DNA of 64,000 nucleotides from Rapana venosa (lineage: Eukaryota > Mollusca > Gastropoda > Neogastropoda > Muricidae): positions 69,784,451 through 69,848,450 of the forward strand of contig CM054143.1 of the NCBI GenBank assembly GCA_028751875.1, given 5' to 3'. A program made the translations under genes and the position numbers. Below are positions 34,759 through 46,447 of this stretch, one piece after another. Within the stretch, counting starts at the first letter, position 1, and the number at the start of each line of letters is the position of its first letter. The notes beneath the pieces were generated by a model. The model was not told the origin of the DNA. It made no database searches and saw only the letters and a list, made by a program, of their open reading frames with translations.

Positions 34759-36090
34759 CCTCCCCAAGAAAGAAAATCTACAACAGTGCCATAATTACCG
34801 CACAATCAGCCTCATATGCCACCCAAGCAAGGTCATGCTGCAGATAATGTTGAATAGACTGAAGCCACAAGCAGAGACCATCATTGCTGAGGAACAAGCA
34901 GGTTTCAGAGAAGGGCGCAGCACAACAGAACAGATATTCAACCTCAGAATGTGAGCGGTACCTTCAACATCAACAAGACCTTACCCGTATTTTATCGATT
35001 TTAAGGAAGGCATTTGACAGGGTGTGGCATGCAGTTTGTAGCAACCATGTAATTTAGTACAGCATCAATGCAAAACTGATCAGAGTCATCAAACAGCTGT
35101 AAGCGAGGCCACCAGTGCAGTGTACTACAACAACAACATGGGGAATGGTTTCGAACAAGTGGAGTAAGGCAGGCTGTCTATTCTCGCACACTCTTTTCAA
35201 CATCTTCCTTGAGGATGCATGGGCTGATGCACTGGAACATCATGAAGGATCAATCACCAGTTGGTGGCAGAACGATCCACAAACCGTTCGCAGATGACAT
35301 TGATGGAATTAGCAAGGATCAGAAAAAGAGTTGCCAGCCTAACAGAACTTGGATAAGGCTCCAAATCAACGGCATGGAAATCAGTGCAGAGAAGGCCAAA
35401 CTGATGACTAATAAACCACCAACGGCATAGGCACTGATATCGGGTTAATGACCAGAAAGCTGAAACGTTCAAAGCTTCAAGTAACTGGGAGCCATTGTAT
35501 CAGACCAGGGATCCAGCAGTATGGGTATGCAGGACTGCACAGACAAAAACAGCTTTGTCAAACTAAACACCATCTGGAGAGATAAAAATATCTCACTTTT
35601 CTCCAAGATCAAACTAAGGGCTCCCTTGTCATATCCATATTCTGTGATGCTGTGAATCCTGAACCCTGACTGCCAGATTAGGAGAGAGAGTAACAGGCAG
35701 TGGAGATTGGAGATGCTTTCGGAGACTCCTTGGCATCTCCTACAAAGACCACATAAGCACGAAGGTGCATAACAGAATCCAGCAAAACCATGGACCCTAT
35801 GAGTAACCTTCTAAACGATCGTGAAAAGGCGTAAACTTAATGGTATGGGCCTGTCACCAAGATCCAAAGGACTTGCAAGGACAGTTTTACAAGGCACTGT
35901 CCAAGTAGGAAGAAGAAGAGGCAGGACCAGGAAGAGCTGGGGGCTAAACATCAGCGAATGGACAGGCCTAGAAATCAACACAACCCCCTGAGAAAGGCAG
36001 AACAGAGAGAGGTAAAGGAGGGAACTGAGTTGTCTGAGTCTTTGAGGTGCCCCCATGGTCGTCAGAATACGGGACAGATAGATTGATAGA
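34757..36090 (+). mobile_element. RTE-clade LINE, copy C, 5'-truncated and error-rich
   Basis: It begins at CCCTCCCCAAGAAAG, which corresponds to the middle of copies A and B, and ends GGGACAGATAGATTGATAGA. Recognisable pieces include TTTCAGAGAAGGGCGCAGCA, GCAGATGACATTGATGGAAT (the FADD region, 35288-35307) and the AGAAGAAGAGGCAGGACC basic tail. Single-base indels relative to A and B are frequent and break every domain. The tail runs into an ATT/TTA microsatellite. Confidence 0.9.
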
Positions 36091-36315
36091 TTTTTATTTT
36101 ATTTTATTTATTTTATTATTGTTATATTATATTATTATTATTATTGTTGATGTAGTTGTTGTTATTAATTATTTTTATTATTATTATTTATTATTATTAT
36201 TATTTTTATTATTATATATTATTATTATTATTATTTTTTTTATATTATGTTTGTTGTTGATGTTGTTGTTGTGTTGTTAGTTAGTATTATTATATTATTG
36301 TTGTTGTTGTTGTTA
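36091..36315. repeat. TTA/TTG triplet microsatellite
   Basis: TTATTATTATT with TTG and TTTA interruptions, following the tail of RTE copy C. It probably grew from the LINE's simple-sequence tail or pre-existed as its target. Confidence 0.85.
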
Positions 36316-36754
36316 TGTTCTTGCTTCTTGCAAGTGTTTTATCTGCCTTTCCAGGCATCCTTATGTAACTAACAATTTTCAGATATCTGTGTGTCTTATG
36401 TCCTGCGTGGGGTTGCCAGAGACTTGTCAGTATAGATAGCACCCACGACCACATCATTCGAAAAGTTTCTGCTAGGAATTCCTTCTTTTCTATCCCTCTC
36501 TTTCTTTCTGTCTCGTTTCTTTCTTTTCTGTCGCCTCTTTCTTGTCTATTTTCAGCCTTCTTGGCCCAGTCTCCTGCCCTTTGTTCCCAAGAAAGACTTA
36601 AAACATAACAAACAATCCTATCAAACACAGAAGACAGATGGGCTGGGACTGACACGTCACGCGCCTAATGGCAGCCCAACGAAATTGTGTGCTCATATGA
36701 CAGACAGTATTAGTTGCTGTCTGAACGATCGACGACGAAGAAGAAACACGTATG

Positions 36755-36759
36755 ATTTA
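36755..36759. repeat. LTR element target-site duplication (ATTTA), left
   Basis: ATTTA directly precedes the 5' LTR and recurs directly after the 3' LTR (41964-41968). A five-base duplication is usual for Ty3/gypsy integrases. Confidence 0.8.
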
Positions 36760-36978
36760 TGTAGTGTTTCATAGATTAGTTTGTATTCAAGGGAAACAAC
36801 TGTCACGTGGTCATTATTATTCATCTTTATGATTTACATACCTTTTTACTGTTACTATGGTATTCGATCATCAAGCTAACGAACGATCATTAAAACTTGG
36901 TTGCTCTATCATAACTGAGTTTGTTTACATCTATCGATGTAGCGAATGAATCGGATCACAAACACTACAAACATCACA
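36760..36978 (+). repeat. 5' LTR of Ty3/gypsy element
   Basis: 219 bases beginning TGTAGTGTTTCATAG and ending CTACAAACATCACA (TG...CA ends). It matches 41754-41963 nearly base for base. The main difference is a short insertion in the 5' copy (TTTTTACTGT near 36842). Confidence 0.95.
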
Positions 36979-36979
36979 T

Positions 36980-36990
36980 TGGCGACGAGG
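36980..36990 (+). promoter_or_regulatory. Primer-binding site matching tRNA-Ser
   Basis: TGGCGACGAGG starts two bases after the 5' LTR. It is complementary to a CCTCGTCG-CCA tRNA 3' end, which I recognise from tRNA-Ser(GCU) of animals. It would prime minus-strand DNA synthesis. Confidence 0.75.
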
Positions 36991-37043
36991 ATGGTGAAGG
37001 AATTGGCTACAAACGTCATTTCTTCAAGCTGAATCAAGATTGA

Positions 37044-37044
<1 letters not shown>

Positions 37045-37106
<62 letters not shown>

Positions 37107-37155
37107 TATAATAATAATGTATGGAATTTATATAGCGCTGAATCTTTGCATGAAA
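37045..37155 (-). mobile_element. L2-type LINE 3' tail inserted in the LTR element leader
   Basis: A long AAT repeat, then ATGTATGGAATTTATATAGC and GCTGAATCTT, the same 3' end as at 22917. It is very short (5'-truncated) and lies between the primer-binding site and gag, flanked by TGAAAT on both sides, a possible 6-base target-site duplication. It shows that the L2-type machinery acted after the LTR element inserted. Confidence 0.8.
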
Positions 37156-37194
37156 TTATCATATGTACTGACTCAGTTAGTCTATGATTAAGTT

Positions 37195-37960
37195 AAAACG
37201 AACTTTTCATGGCTACTGCACTTCCCACGTATCCTCCTTTCGACTGTTCTTCAGAAGCAAGAGCTATCCGATGGCAGAAATGGGTATCAAGACTGAAAAA
37301 TATTTTTGTAGCCTATATTATTCAAAAGGATCATCGGCAAAACAGCTCATCTTCCTCACCCTATGCTGGTGGATGACCTAAATGATATTGTGGACCACAT
37401 TTCACTATGAACAGGTCCTCCTACTAGTGGTTGAAACTCTTTTTCATATGCTTGCTGATGCTATACTGTACATTTCAATCCTTAAACTAAATGTAGAATT
37501 CGAGAAGTACATTTTTCCCGTCGTTGTGGAACAGAAAGGTGTGTAGGATGACTATATGCGGGTAACTAATAAAACAACTGGCAGCAACCTGTGGCTTCAA
37601 TGATCCAGATGCAGAAATTAAATCTCAGTTTAAGGCAGCTGCCGAGCAACAAAGGTACGTGAAAAGGGCTCGCAACTCCTGCCATGACTCAAAAGACTTG
37701 CTTACATATGCCCGCACTAGAGCTAATCAACAAGCTAAAAACATGGCTACATCAGCGAAAGTACTCATGTTTCTTTCCCAAATCACATTTCATCATCTCA
37801 TCATGACCATCGTCACAACCTTCTACCTGTCGGAAACTGTGGTGGTGAATGGCCTCATCAGAGTGGAACAGAGATCTTGTCCAGCATACAATAAACGCTG
37901 CAAACAAAATGTTCAAAGTTGCATCACATTTGCATCGGTGCCGTTCTAGTGGTGGTGCTA
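37195..37960 (+). pseudogene. Gypsy gag, frameshifted
   Basis: One frame reads PPFDCSSEARAIRWQKWVSR near 37226-37285, a gag matrix/capsid hallmark. Another has AATCGFNDPDAEIKSQFKAA near 37582-37640. A Cys-rich CPAYNKRCKQN segment at 37878 looks like a CCHC zinc knuckle broken by a frameshift (the His and last Cys fall in another frame). Gag would form the particle and bind element RNA. At least three frame changes make this copy non-functional as written. Confidence 0.75.
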
Positions 37961-38159
37961 TAGCGAAATCTTCACCAAAAGCACCCAGCTTGGAAAAAGG
38001 AAACTCTAAAAAATCACACATCACGTGGTCAACGGACAGTGATGAGGATGCACGAAGAAACAACACTATTGAGGATTGATTCTACCGATCATGATGACAA
38101 GAATATGTTTTCACAACCTCGCAGTCCTGTGAACTACCCACATTTTAATGTCTCCATCA

Positions 38160-38270
38160 ATGAACACTCTTCTCGTTCCTGGCAGATTCTGGTGCTTTAT
38201 CAACCTGCTATCTGAACACGACTTTGAAAAACTCACCTAACCTATGCTACAGCTTCTAGCAAGCGGTTGG
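38160..38270 (+). pseudogene. Gypsy aspartic protease fragment
   Basis: ADSGA at 38182-38196 is the retroviral-type protease active site. The frame then shifts shortly after. Only the start of the domain is readable. It sits between gag and reverse transcriptase, as expected. Confidence 0.7.
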
Positions 38271-38539
38271 TGCATATGGCAGTAAGAATCACATTCAGTA
38301 CTTGGTGCATTCGATGCGGTTTTAAACTACAGTAACCCTAGTACGACTATACCATATTGTGGTACCAGGCACTGAACGACCATTTCTGTCTTGGAAAACA
38401 TCTCACAGGCACTTAAACTTTAAGCACTGTTAACCAGTGTCAAGTACAGTGAATGATACAGCTGAAAGAGAATACTCTGATCTATTCTCTGGTCTGGGTG
38501 CCTGAATAGTAAAACTGTCCATTCCACCTTGATCCAGAG

Positions 38540-39120
38540 GTTCAACCAGTGCCAACTATCGACGAGTCCCATCTCCATGTGCGCAAGGACATAGAAGAAC
38601 ATTGAAAAAATGATGAAGGCCTTGGCTCATGAAAGAGCGAGTTGAAACACCCAGGGTTGTCCCCAGGGGCGTTGTTCCAAAACCCAAGCAATCCTGGCAA
38701 GTACGTGTTTTTGTGGATATGCGAGCTGCAATAGTGCTATTCGTCGTGAACGCCATGCAAAACTCCAACACTTGATGAACTGAAGTCTATATTTTCTGGG
38801 GCTCAAGTATTCAGCAAATTAGACTCTGAACCAAAGGTTACAATCATGCTAGAGTTGGACGAAGTGAATCTCGTATATAACGACATTTGCTTCTCATCCT
38901 TTGGTCTCTACCGCTCACCGTCGTCTCATCTTCGGAGTGAACCTCAGCCTGCGAGATCTTCCAAGAATCATTCGCCAAGCACTCTCAGGCCCTCCAGGGA
39001 GTCGTCACATCAGTGGATGATATCCTGTGCTTTGGCTCATCACAGGCAGAACATGACATCAACCTTACACAACTTCATCGAGAGACTCCGGTAAAACAAC
39101 TGACGGCTCCATGGTGACAG
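38540..39120 (+). pseudogene. Gypsy reverse transcriptase, frameshifted
   Basis: Readable pieces in order: VPKPKQSWQVRVFVDMRAA (38674-38730, motif preceding the palm), a FSKLD segment near 38810, and TSVDDILCFGSSQAEHDINL (39007-39066), in which VDD at 39013-39021 is the catalytic motif C. The pieces lie in different frames, so the enzyme is not made. The spacing between motifs matches a complete gypsy RT. Confidence 0.82.
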
Positions 39121-39439
39121 TGTGTTTTCAACAAAACATCACTTGAATTTCTTGGCATTATCTTCGGAGAAGAGGGCATCAAGCCCAGTCAAGCAAACTG
39201 AGAACATCTTGACCTTCCAACTCCTAGAACGAACAGAAGTCCGAGCCTCTTGGCATGATGAAACTTTGTGGTTCCATCATATTCCCAACATACGCTTCCT
39301 GACATATGATCTGCGGCAGCTAAACCAAAGAAATGCACTCCTTGGTCTTGGACATTCGAAACATGATGCAGCACTGACCAAGCTGAAACTGTCTGAGGAA
39401 GCAAACAAAACAACTAACAAATCTTGCATACTTTGATCC

Positions 39440-39522
39440 AGGATGCCCACCAACATCTACACTGACGCAAGTCCAGTGGGTATATCTGCAGTGCTTAACA
39501 AGAGGCCGAATCATTCAATATG

Positions 39523-39586
<64 letters not shown>

Positions 39587-39830
39587 AGCTCCTATCACCC
39601 ACTGGAGCAAAGCATTCTCAAACTGAGCGAGAGGCACTCGACATTGTGTGGTCATGTGATATTACCACATCTTCATTTTTCGGTGTCCTTTCACGGTCCA
39701 CACTGATCACAAACCGTAGTGCCAATGTTCATAATCCTCGAGCTCCACTATCCGGCCCGGTCTGGACGTTGGATCATGCGACTGTCAACACATATGAAAT
39801 AACAGTGTCTATCGACTGGTGCTGACCAAT
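39440..39830 (+). pseudogene. Gypsy RNase H with poly-C replacement
   Basis: TDASPVGISAVL near 39462-39500 is the first RNase H motif and AKHSQTEREALD near 39607-39642 a later one. Between them lies a block of 58 C's (39525-39582) where protein-coding sequence is expected. A HGP-like HTDHK stretch follows near 39690. The block is more likely an assembly artefact than a mutation. Confidence 0.7.
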
Positions 39831-40269
39831 CCATGCAGAGTACTGAGCCGCACCCTGTCCGCAAGCTCTAACAGAGTGCAAGAGAAATGCAGAGGATTTA
39901 TTGTGCACGATGTTGTGACTTCCTTCTACGCCTAAAGCAATGCACCATCACTGATGTTGCTGGGAAAACAGCAAAGATACACCTGACTGCCTGTGATCCA
40001 AGCCATGCTCACTGACAAGTGGTACAACAAAGGAGAGGAAATCAACACCCCAGACATTTCATAGTCTCTACCTTTGCCGTCATGAACTTTCACTGGCTCA
40101 CGATTCCGGCATTATTCTGAAAGGCCATCAGATTGTCCTGCCTACATCACTTCACCAGAAAGCCGTGAATATTGCTCACACCGGTCATCAGGTTTTGTCA
40201 AAACAATTGAAACTGTTGGCGGGGAAAAAGTCTGGTTTCAAAGGCATGCAACCTCTTGTTGAACACACA

Positions 40270-41140
40270 GTCAGGAACTAGTTGACTTGCCAAGTGGCAA
40301 CCCCCAAAAAACAACCCGTGAACCTCTCCAGATGTCTGAACTACCCAATGCACCATGGCCCGAGCTGTCCTGTGACTTTGGACATCTTCCCAATGGAAAA
40401 TATATCCTGGTTGTCACTGATGAGTACTCCAGGTACCCCTAGTGGATGTGCTGGACTCAAATCACAAACACCCGTTATTCCACACCTGACAAAATTTTTG
40501 CTGAGTTTGGCATTCCTGAAATCCTGAAAACGACAATGGAAACCCCCCTTCAATTCTCCCCAAGTTTGCTCAATTCTGTGAACACATTGGGCAAACAAAC
40601 ATGCAAAATCACCCCTCTGTGGCCCGTGCCAAAGCAGAAACCGAACGCTTCATGCGCACCATCAAAAAAGTCATCAGATCCTCCACTTTTCCAACTTCAA
40701 GTAGGAAATGTACAAATTTCTCCTGGACTACCGTGTACTTCACAGCACCACTGGTGTTTTTCCCCGCCACTGCCTTGTTGGTCGTACACTGAGGACGAAA
40801 CTGGGCCCCAGCCCCCACACAGCGTCATGATGCTGACCCAACAATGCGCAGCCCGAGACACTCAAAAAAAAAGCCAACATGAAACGCTACGCTGACAGTA
40901 AGGCATACATCAAACCCTCCTCCATAACCGTGGGTGATGCTGTACTCCTGAAGAATTCCCAGCCCTCCAACGCTGACACACCTTACCAGCCAGCCCTCTT
41001 GTGGTCATTAGCAAGAAAGGATCAATGGTTACAGCCCAGAGAGGACAACAGACTGTCACCAGAAACAGCAGTTTCTACAAGAAGTCTCCACAACAGCCCT
41101 TTACTACTGACACCGAGACTGATCCCACTTCTGAGCTGGT
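40270..41140 (+). pseudogene. Gypsy integrase, frameshifted
   Basis: Contains PLQMSELPNAPWPELSCDFG and KYILVVTDEYSRYP (first catalytic Asp region, 40325-40440), then FAEFGIPEILKTTMETPLQF, where an Asp-Asn-Gly-type second motif is expected but reads as TTMETP, then AKAETERFMRTIKKVIR (40629-40680) with the catalytic Glu. A C-terminal YADSKAYIKPSSITVGDAVL (40885-40945) is typical of gypsy integrases. Frame changes separate these pieces. The enzyme would insert element DNA into the genome. Confidence 0.82.
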
Positions 41141-41740
41141 GAGATGAAGCTGAGAACACTGCACCCCAGACAGACCCCATGCACAACACCACACCCAGCA
41201 ATCACTCACACAACACTCATACATCTGCGACTGAACCCAGAAGATCCAATCGCCAAATCCAACTACCCAAGAAATTTGATGATTTTGTCATGTGACAATG
41301 TTAGTTATCAAACTGAAGTGAAATATGAATTTATTAGAATTTCAATGACACTTCATTATGTTTAGTTACTCACTCAGTTACTGTTAGAATCAAGAGTTCC
41401 TGTTGAACTGTTCATTCTTTTCAAACTTGCATTTTATCTCCGGTATCAACACTCGGTATTTAAAAAAAAATATGTATTTCATTGGTTTTCCATGTATCAA
41501 TTTATAAATTTTGTGCACCAAACTTCATTTGAACAAGTAATTCAAAAGTCTACATTAACTTTGCTACCATCTTGGAGAGGAGAAGGAGGAAAGAGTTACA
41601 AGTATAGCTGATGAATTAAGAAGTTGAACAATTTATTTAGAATATCATCATCTCAGATTCAAATGTTAGTATATCATCCATCAAATGTTATTGGAAAATT
41701 ATCTGATTATCTCCGTTCAATTTTTCAACCATTTTCATCG

Positions 41741-41753
41741 AGGAAGGAGGTGA
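41741..41753 (+). promoter_or_regulatory. Polypurine tract
   Basis: AGGAAGGAGGTGA directly precedes the 3' LTR. It is the expected RNase H-resistant primer for plus-strand synthesis. Confidence 0.75.
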
Positions 41754-41963
41754 TGTAGTGTTTCATAGATGAGTTTGTATTCAAGGGAAACAACTGTCAC
41801 GTGGTCATTATTATGCATCTTTATGAGTTACATACCTTACTATGGTATTCGATCATCAAGCTAACGAACGATCATTAAAACTTGGTCGCTCTATCATAAC
41901 TGAGTTTGTTTACATCTATCGATGTAGCGAATGAATCGGATCACAAACACTACAAACATCACA
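41754..41963 (+). repeat. 3' LTR of Ty3/gypsy element
   Basis: 210 bases, TGTAGTGTTTCATAG to ACATCACA, a near match to the 5' LTR, followed by ATTTA. Confidence 0.95.
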
Positions 41964-41968
41964 ATTTA

Positions 41969-42383
41969 GATAACCTCGCACTTTTCAAATGTTTTTTGAA
42001 AAGGTTACTCTTTTAAACAATTGTGATCCCATCTGCCACCCCCCCCCCCCCCTCCTCCAAAAAAGAAGAGAAAAAAACAAAAACAATAACAACAAAACCC
42101 TTGTCCTTGCATTACATTTGTCAGCATAATTATGGGGGAACTGTAGCACATACATAGCTGTACTTACTGTCTCTAATATCCTTTTTTTTTTTAAAGGCAG
42201 AGGAATGGTTAGTTTTCCTCGTATCCCATTAGGTCTAAGTAAAGCATTTGGTTTTTACAAACGAGATTTACCCTATCAAAGATTTCAAGGATATATTATT
42301 GTAAGGCTACGCTTAGCCTTAAATTTTCATCGATGCGATTTAAGGATACTTTAATTAATCACTCAATCCTTCATTCATTAACT

Positions 42384-42446
<63 letters not shown>

Positions 42447-42894
42447 ATTAAAACATTCGAGTTCGAGTTCTCTCTCTTTCTCTCTCTCTTGTTTCATTAC
42501 TCCTTAATAGAAACATTTAGAGAGAAAAAAAAAAGAAAGGAGACAAATTGACAGGATGGTGGGGATTTTGACGCAATCATGCGGGCCATCATTTTGACGT
42601 AACTAGACAAATGATGTCATTTGTATTGATGACGTCATGGCTCACAGCACTTAAAGTGAAATTAAACACAGTTAAAAAGAAATTACAGTCAACACATGAA
42701 TGTGTTTAAACATGGAGCAAATCAATTAATATCTGACCCATCGTCGAACTGATAGCTTTTGAACTGAAGAAAAAACGGTAAGCTACAAAGAGTTTTCGAT
42801 GGATTTTATTGTAATTGACAATGTTGAACCAATATCAGTTTACTTGAACTGCAAATTCGCTTTTTGGGGGTGATTTGATTTCATTTAAAAAATA
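41969..42894. other. AT-rich stretch with CT microsatellite, no gene
   Basis: Contains a C run at 42040-42052 and a CT microsatellite at about 42382-42450. No coding pattern is visible beyond repeat-derived frames. Confidence 0.6.
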
Positions 42895-43256
42895 GCAGCA
42901 GTAGTAGTAATAATAATAACAGTAGTAGAAGTAATAACAGTAGTGGTTAAAGTAGTAGTAGTATAGAAGCAGTAGTAGTATCAGCAGTAGCATTAGTAGT
43001 AGAAGCTGTAGTTTAGTAGCAGTAGTAGTAGTATTAATAGTTGTCGCAACAGCAGCAGTAGTAGTAGTAGTAACAGCAGCAGCAACAGTATAAGTAGCAG
43101 CAGTAGTAGTAGTAGTAACAGAAGCAGCATTAGTAGTAGTAAGAGCAGCAGCAACAGTCTAAGTAGCAGCAGTAGTAGTAGTAACAGCAGCAGCAACAGT
43201 AGAAGTAGTAGTAGTAGGAGGAGGAATAGTAATAGGAGGGATATAAATAGCAGTTG
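42895..43256. repeat. AGT/AGC triplet microsatellite, left part
   Basis: About 360 bases of AGT, AGC and AAT triplets. It continues after the RTE insertion at 46461-46500 (AGCAGCAGCTGTAGTAGTAG), so the RTE element landed inside it. Polyleucine frames are repeat artefacts. Confidence 0.9.
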
Positions 43257-43529
43257 TAGTAATAGCAGAGACTCCCTCTGCTACTGGTAACCATGTAACC
43301 CAGTACCACCTGCCACATGTGGGGAGTAAACCCAACCAAAAAATCCGACCTGGAGAGGGATGGGCTCCGCCAGGTTTGATTTGCCCAAGATACACCAATG
43401 ACAAAGACAGCCAGAATCTCCATACCGGATCGGTCGTCGCCCGGGTTACCAAGGACCGCACCTTCTGTTGCTCATCAGGACAGATGTCGAAAGTATGCTA
43501 ACTGATGTAAACGCAGCAAAATTCGTGCC

Positions 43530-44733
43530 AGACACAACACCATCTTGGCACATGGAATGTACGAACACTAAGAGCTGCAGGCAAAGTGGAAGAACTGACA
43601 CTGAGATGTCCAGATATCATTGGCACATCCTTGGGCTGCAAAGTCAGGTGAAAAAACATGGGAGAAAACAACGACCCAGGAAGACCACAAATTATACTAC
43701 AGTGGAAAACAGGATAAACATGAACACGGCGTGGGGTTTCTCGTTCACCAAAACACCGTGAACACCGTCAGAGCTGTCAGCCTGTGTCCACAGACTTATT
43801 ACCATCCGCCTGAGAGCAACCCCCTTTAACATAACTATAGTACAGGCATACGCCCCTACATCAGACTGCACAGATGAAGCCGTAGAAGCATTTTATGACC
43901 AGCTACAAGAGGTTCTGAATCAAACACCCAAGAAAGACATCCTCGTTGTGCAAGGCGACTGGAACGCCAAGGTAGGAGAAGATGCATGGAAAGACTGGGA
44001 GGGCGTTTGTGGGCCACATTGTAATAACCAATCAAATGAAAGAGGCTTGAGACTCCTGGAGTTTGCCAGTAACAACCACCTCCAGCTAGTGAATACACTT
44101 GGCCCACACAAGAAATCCAGAAAATGGACATGGCATAGCCCAAATGGAGAACACCACAACCAAATAGATTACATCATGGTGAAAAGACGGTTTCAGTCTA
44201 GCGTTAACATCGCACAGACACGAAGTTTTCCAGGAGCAGACATAGGGAGTGATCATGATCTTGTGATGATGACTTTCCGACTACGTCTAAAGAAAATCCA
44301 CAAGCGGAACAACATCAGGATCAAATTTGACCTCGAGAAGCTGAAGGACCCAGAGGTATTAGAAATTTTTCAAGCAAGGATAGGTGGAAAGTTTGCAGCA
44401 CTCACTGTGTTAGACTCAGACATAGACACACTGACGAATAGTTTTAATACAGTAGTGACTGAAACAGCAAACGAGCTTCTTGGCAAACGCCGACCAGTCA
44501 AAAAACCATGGGTCACACCTAACATCCTACAACTATGCGACAAGCGTAGAGAGTTGAAGAAAAAGAAAAATGAAACAAAAGAAAGAGCAGAACAATATAG
44601 GGCAGTCAACAAAAGAATCAGGAAGTCCATGACGGAGGCAAAAGAGAAATGGATCGGTGAACAGTGCCAAGACATTGAAGAGAACATCAAGAAAAACAAT
44701 AGCAAGAAAGCATATCAGCTGGTGAAAGACTGA
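43530..44733 (+). pseudogene. RTE endonuclease and linker, copy B
   Basis: The 43948-44733 frame reads GDWNAKVGEDAWKDWEG, NERGLRLLEFASNNHLQLVN, SRKWTWHSPNGEHHNQIDYI and FPGADIGSDHDLVMM, giving the catalytic Asp/Asn and SDH motifs of an EEP-fold endonuclease with all key residues visible. The N-terminal WHILGL part lies in other frames (43468-43829). After the domain comes a basic, coiled linker (KRRELKKKKNETKERAEQYR). It would cut target DNA to prime reverse transcription. Confidence 0.88.
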
Positions 44734-44927
44734 CTAGCACGAAACAGAGAAAAGGTTTAACAATCCAAGACAAAAATGGGAAGTGTCTCACTGACGACCA
44801 GGATATTCTGAACAGATGGACAGAATACTGCTCCGACCTGTATAACTTTAGAACCGCAGGAGATCCAGAAGTCCTTAATGTACCCGAAAGCAAAGACACA
44901 GACAGTCACCCTATCCTCCGAGAAGAA

Positions 44928-46447
44928 GTGGAAACAGCAGTCAGATCGCTGAAAAAGGGGAAGTCAGCAGGGGCTGACAACATTCCAGCTGAGTTGGTCC
45001 AAGCTGGGGGGGGAAGCCATGATCAGCGCCCTACTAAGAATCTGCAACAAGATCTGGCAGACAGGAAAATGGCCAACACCATGGACGCAGTCACTCATCA
45101 TCACCCTCCCAAAGAAAGGAAATCTACAACAATGCCATAATTACCGCACAATCAGCCTCATATGTCACCCAAGCAAGGTCATGCTGCAGATAATATTGAA
45201 TAGACTGAAGCCACAAGCAGAGACCATCATTGCTGAGGAACAAGCATGTTTCAGAGCAGGGCGCAGCACAACAGAACAGATATTCAACCTCAGAATACTA
45301 TGTGAGCGGTACCTTCAACATCAACAAGAACTTTACCACGTATTTATCGATTTTAAGAAGGCATTTGACGGGGGTGTGGCATGCAGCTTTGTGGGCAACC
45401 ATGAACTTGTACAGCATCAATGCAAACCTGATCAGAGTCATCAAACAGCTGTACAGCGAGGCCACCAGTGCAGTGTACTACAACAACAACATTGGAGAAT
45501 GGTTTCGAACAACAGTTGGAGTAAGGCAGGGCTGTCTACTCTCACCCACTCTTTTCAACATCTTCCTTGAAGAAATCATGGCTGATGCACTGGAACATCA
45601 TGAAGGATCAGTCAGCATTGGTGGCAGAACGATCACAAACCTCCGCTTCGCAGATGACATTGATGGAATAGCAGGATCAGAAAAAGAGCTTGCCAGCCTA
45701 ACAGAACACTTGGATAAGGCCTCCAAAACATACGGCATGGAAATCATGTGCAGAGAAGACCAAACTGATGACTAATAACACCAACGGCATTAGCACTGAT
45801 ATCAGGGTTAATGACCAGAAGCTGGAAACAGTTCAAAGCTTCAAGTACCTGGGAGCCATCGTATCGACCAGGGATCCAAGCCAGAAGTAGTATGCAGGAC
45901 TGCACAGACAATAACAGCTTTGTCAAAACTAAACACCATCTGGAGAGATAAGAATATCTCACTTATCTCCAAGACCAGACTAATGCGCTCCCTTGTCATA
46001 TCCATATTTCTGTATGCCTGTGAATCATGGACCCTGACTGCAGATTTGGAGAGAAGAGTACAGGCAGTGGAGATGAGATGCTTTCGGAGACTCCTTGGCA
46101 TCTCCTACAAAGACCACATAAGCAACGAAAGCGTGCATAACAGAATCCAGCAAACCATTGGACCCTATGAGAACCTTCTAACGATCGTGAAAAAGCGTAA
46201 ACTTAAGTGGTATGGGCATGTCACAAGATCCCAAGGAATTACAAAGACAGTTTTGCAAGGCATTGTCCAAGGAGGAAGAAGAAGAGGCAGACCAAGGAAG
46301 AGCTGGGAGGATAACATCAGTGAATGGACAGGCCTAGAACTCAACAAAACCCTGAGAAAGGCAGAACAGAGAGAAGAATGGAGGGAACTGGTTGCTGAGT
46401 CTTTGAGGGTGCCCCCACGGTCGTCAGACTACGGGACAGATAGATAG
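44928..46447 (+). pseudogene. RTE reverse transcriptase, copy B, frameshifted
   Basis: Pieces in several frames: KKGKSAGADNIPAELVQ (N-terminal RT motif), VFIDFKKAFDGGV (motif A, shifted by an extra G near 45370), VGVRQGCLLSPTLFNIFLEE (motif B), LRFADDIDGIAG (motif C), and from 45920 to 46447 the thumb and C-terminus ending PPRSSDYGTDR. About four or five frame changes interrupt what would be one ORF. The stop is followed directly by the GATAGATA tail. Confidence 0.88.

Larger units (their letters stand above)
36760..41963 (+). mobile_element. Ty3/gypsy LTR retrotransposon, structurally complete, inactivated
   Basis: 5.2 kb with 5' and 3' LTRs, primer-binding site, polypurine tract and 5-bp target-site duplication. 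Internal order is gag (with a zinc knuckle), protease, reverse transcriptase, RNase H, integrase. This pol order with integrase last is the Ty3/gypsy order. The style recalls the Mag/K02A2.6-like lineage, which is an inference. The coding region has many frameshifts, an L2 tail inserted at 37045 and a 58-base poly-C block in RNase H (39525-39582). LTR similarity suggests fairly recent insertion, so some frame breaks may be assembly errors and not true decay. Confidence 0.93.

Noticed and set aside
42993..43196. Polyleucine protein
   Set aside because: It is a translation of the AGT/AGC triplet microsatellite.
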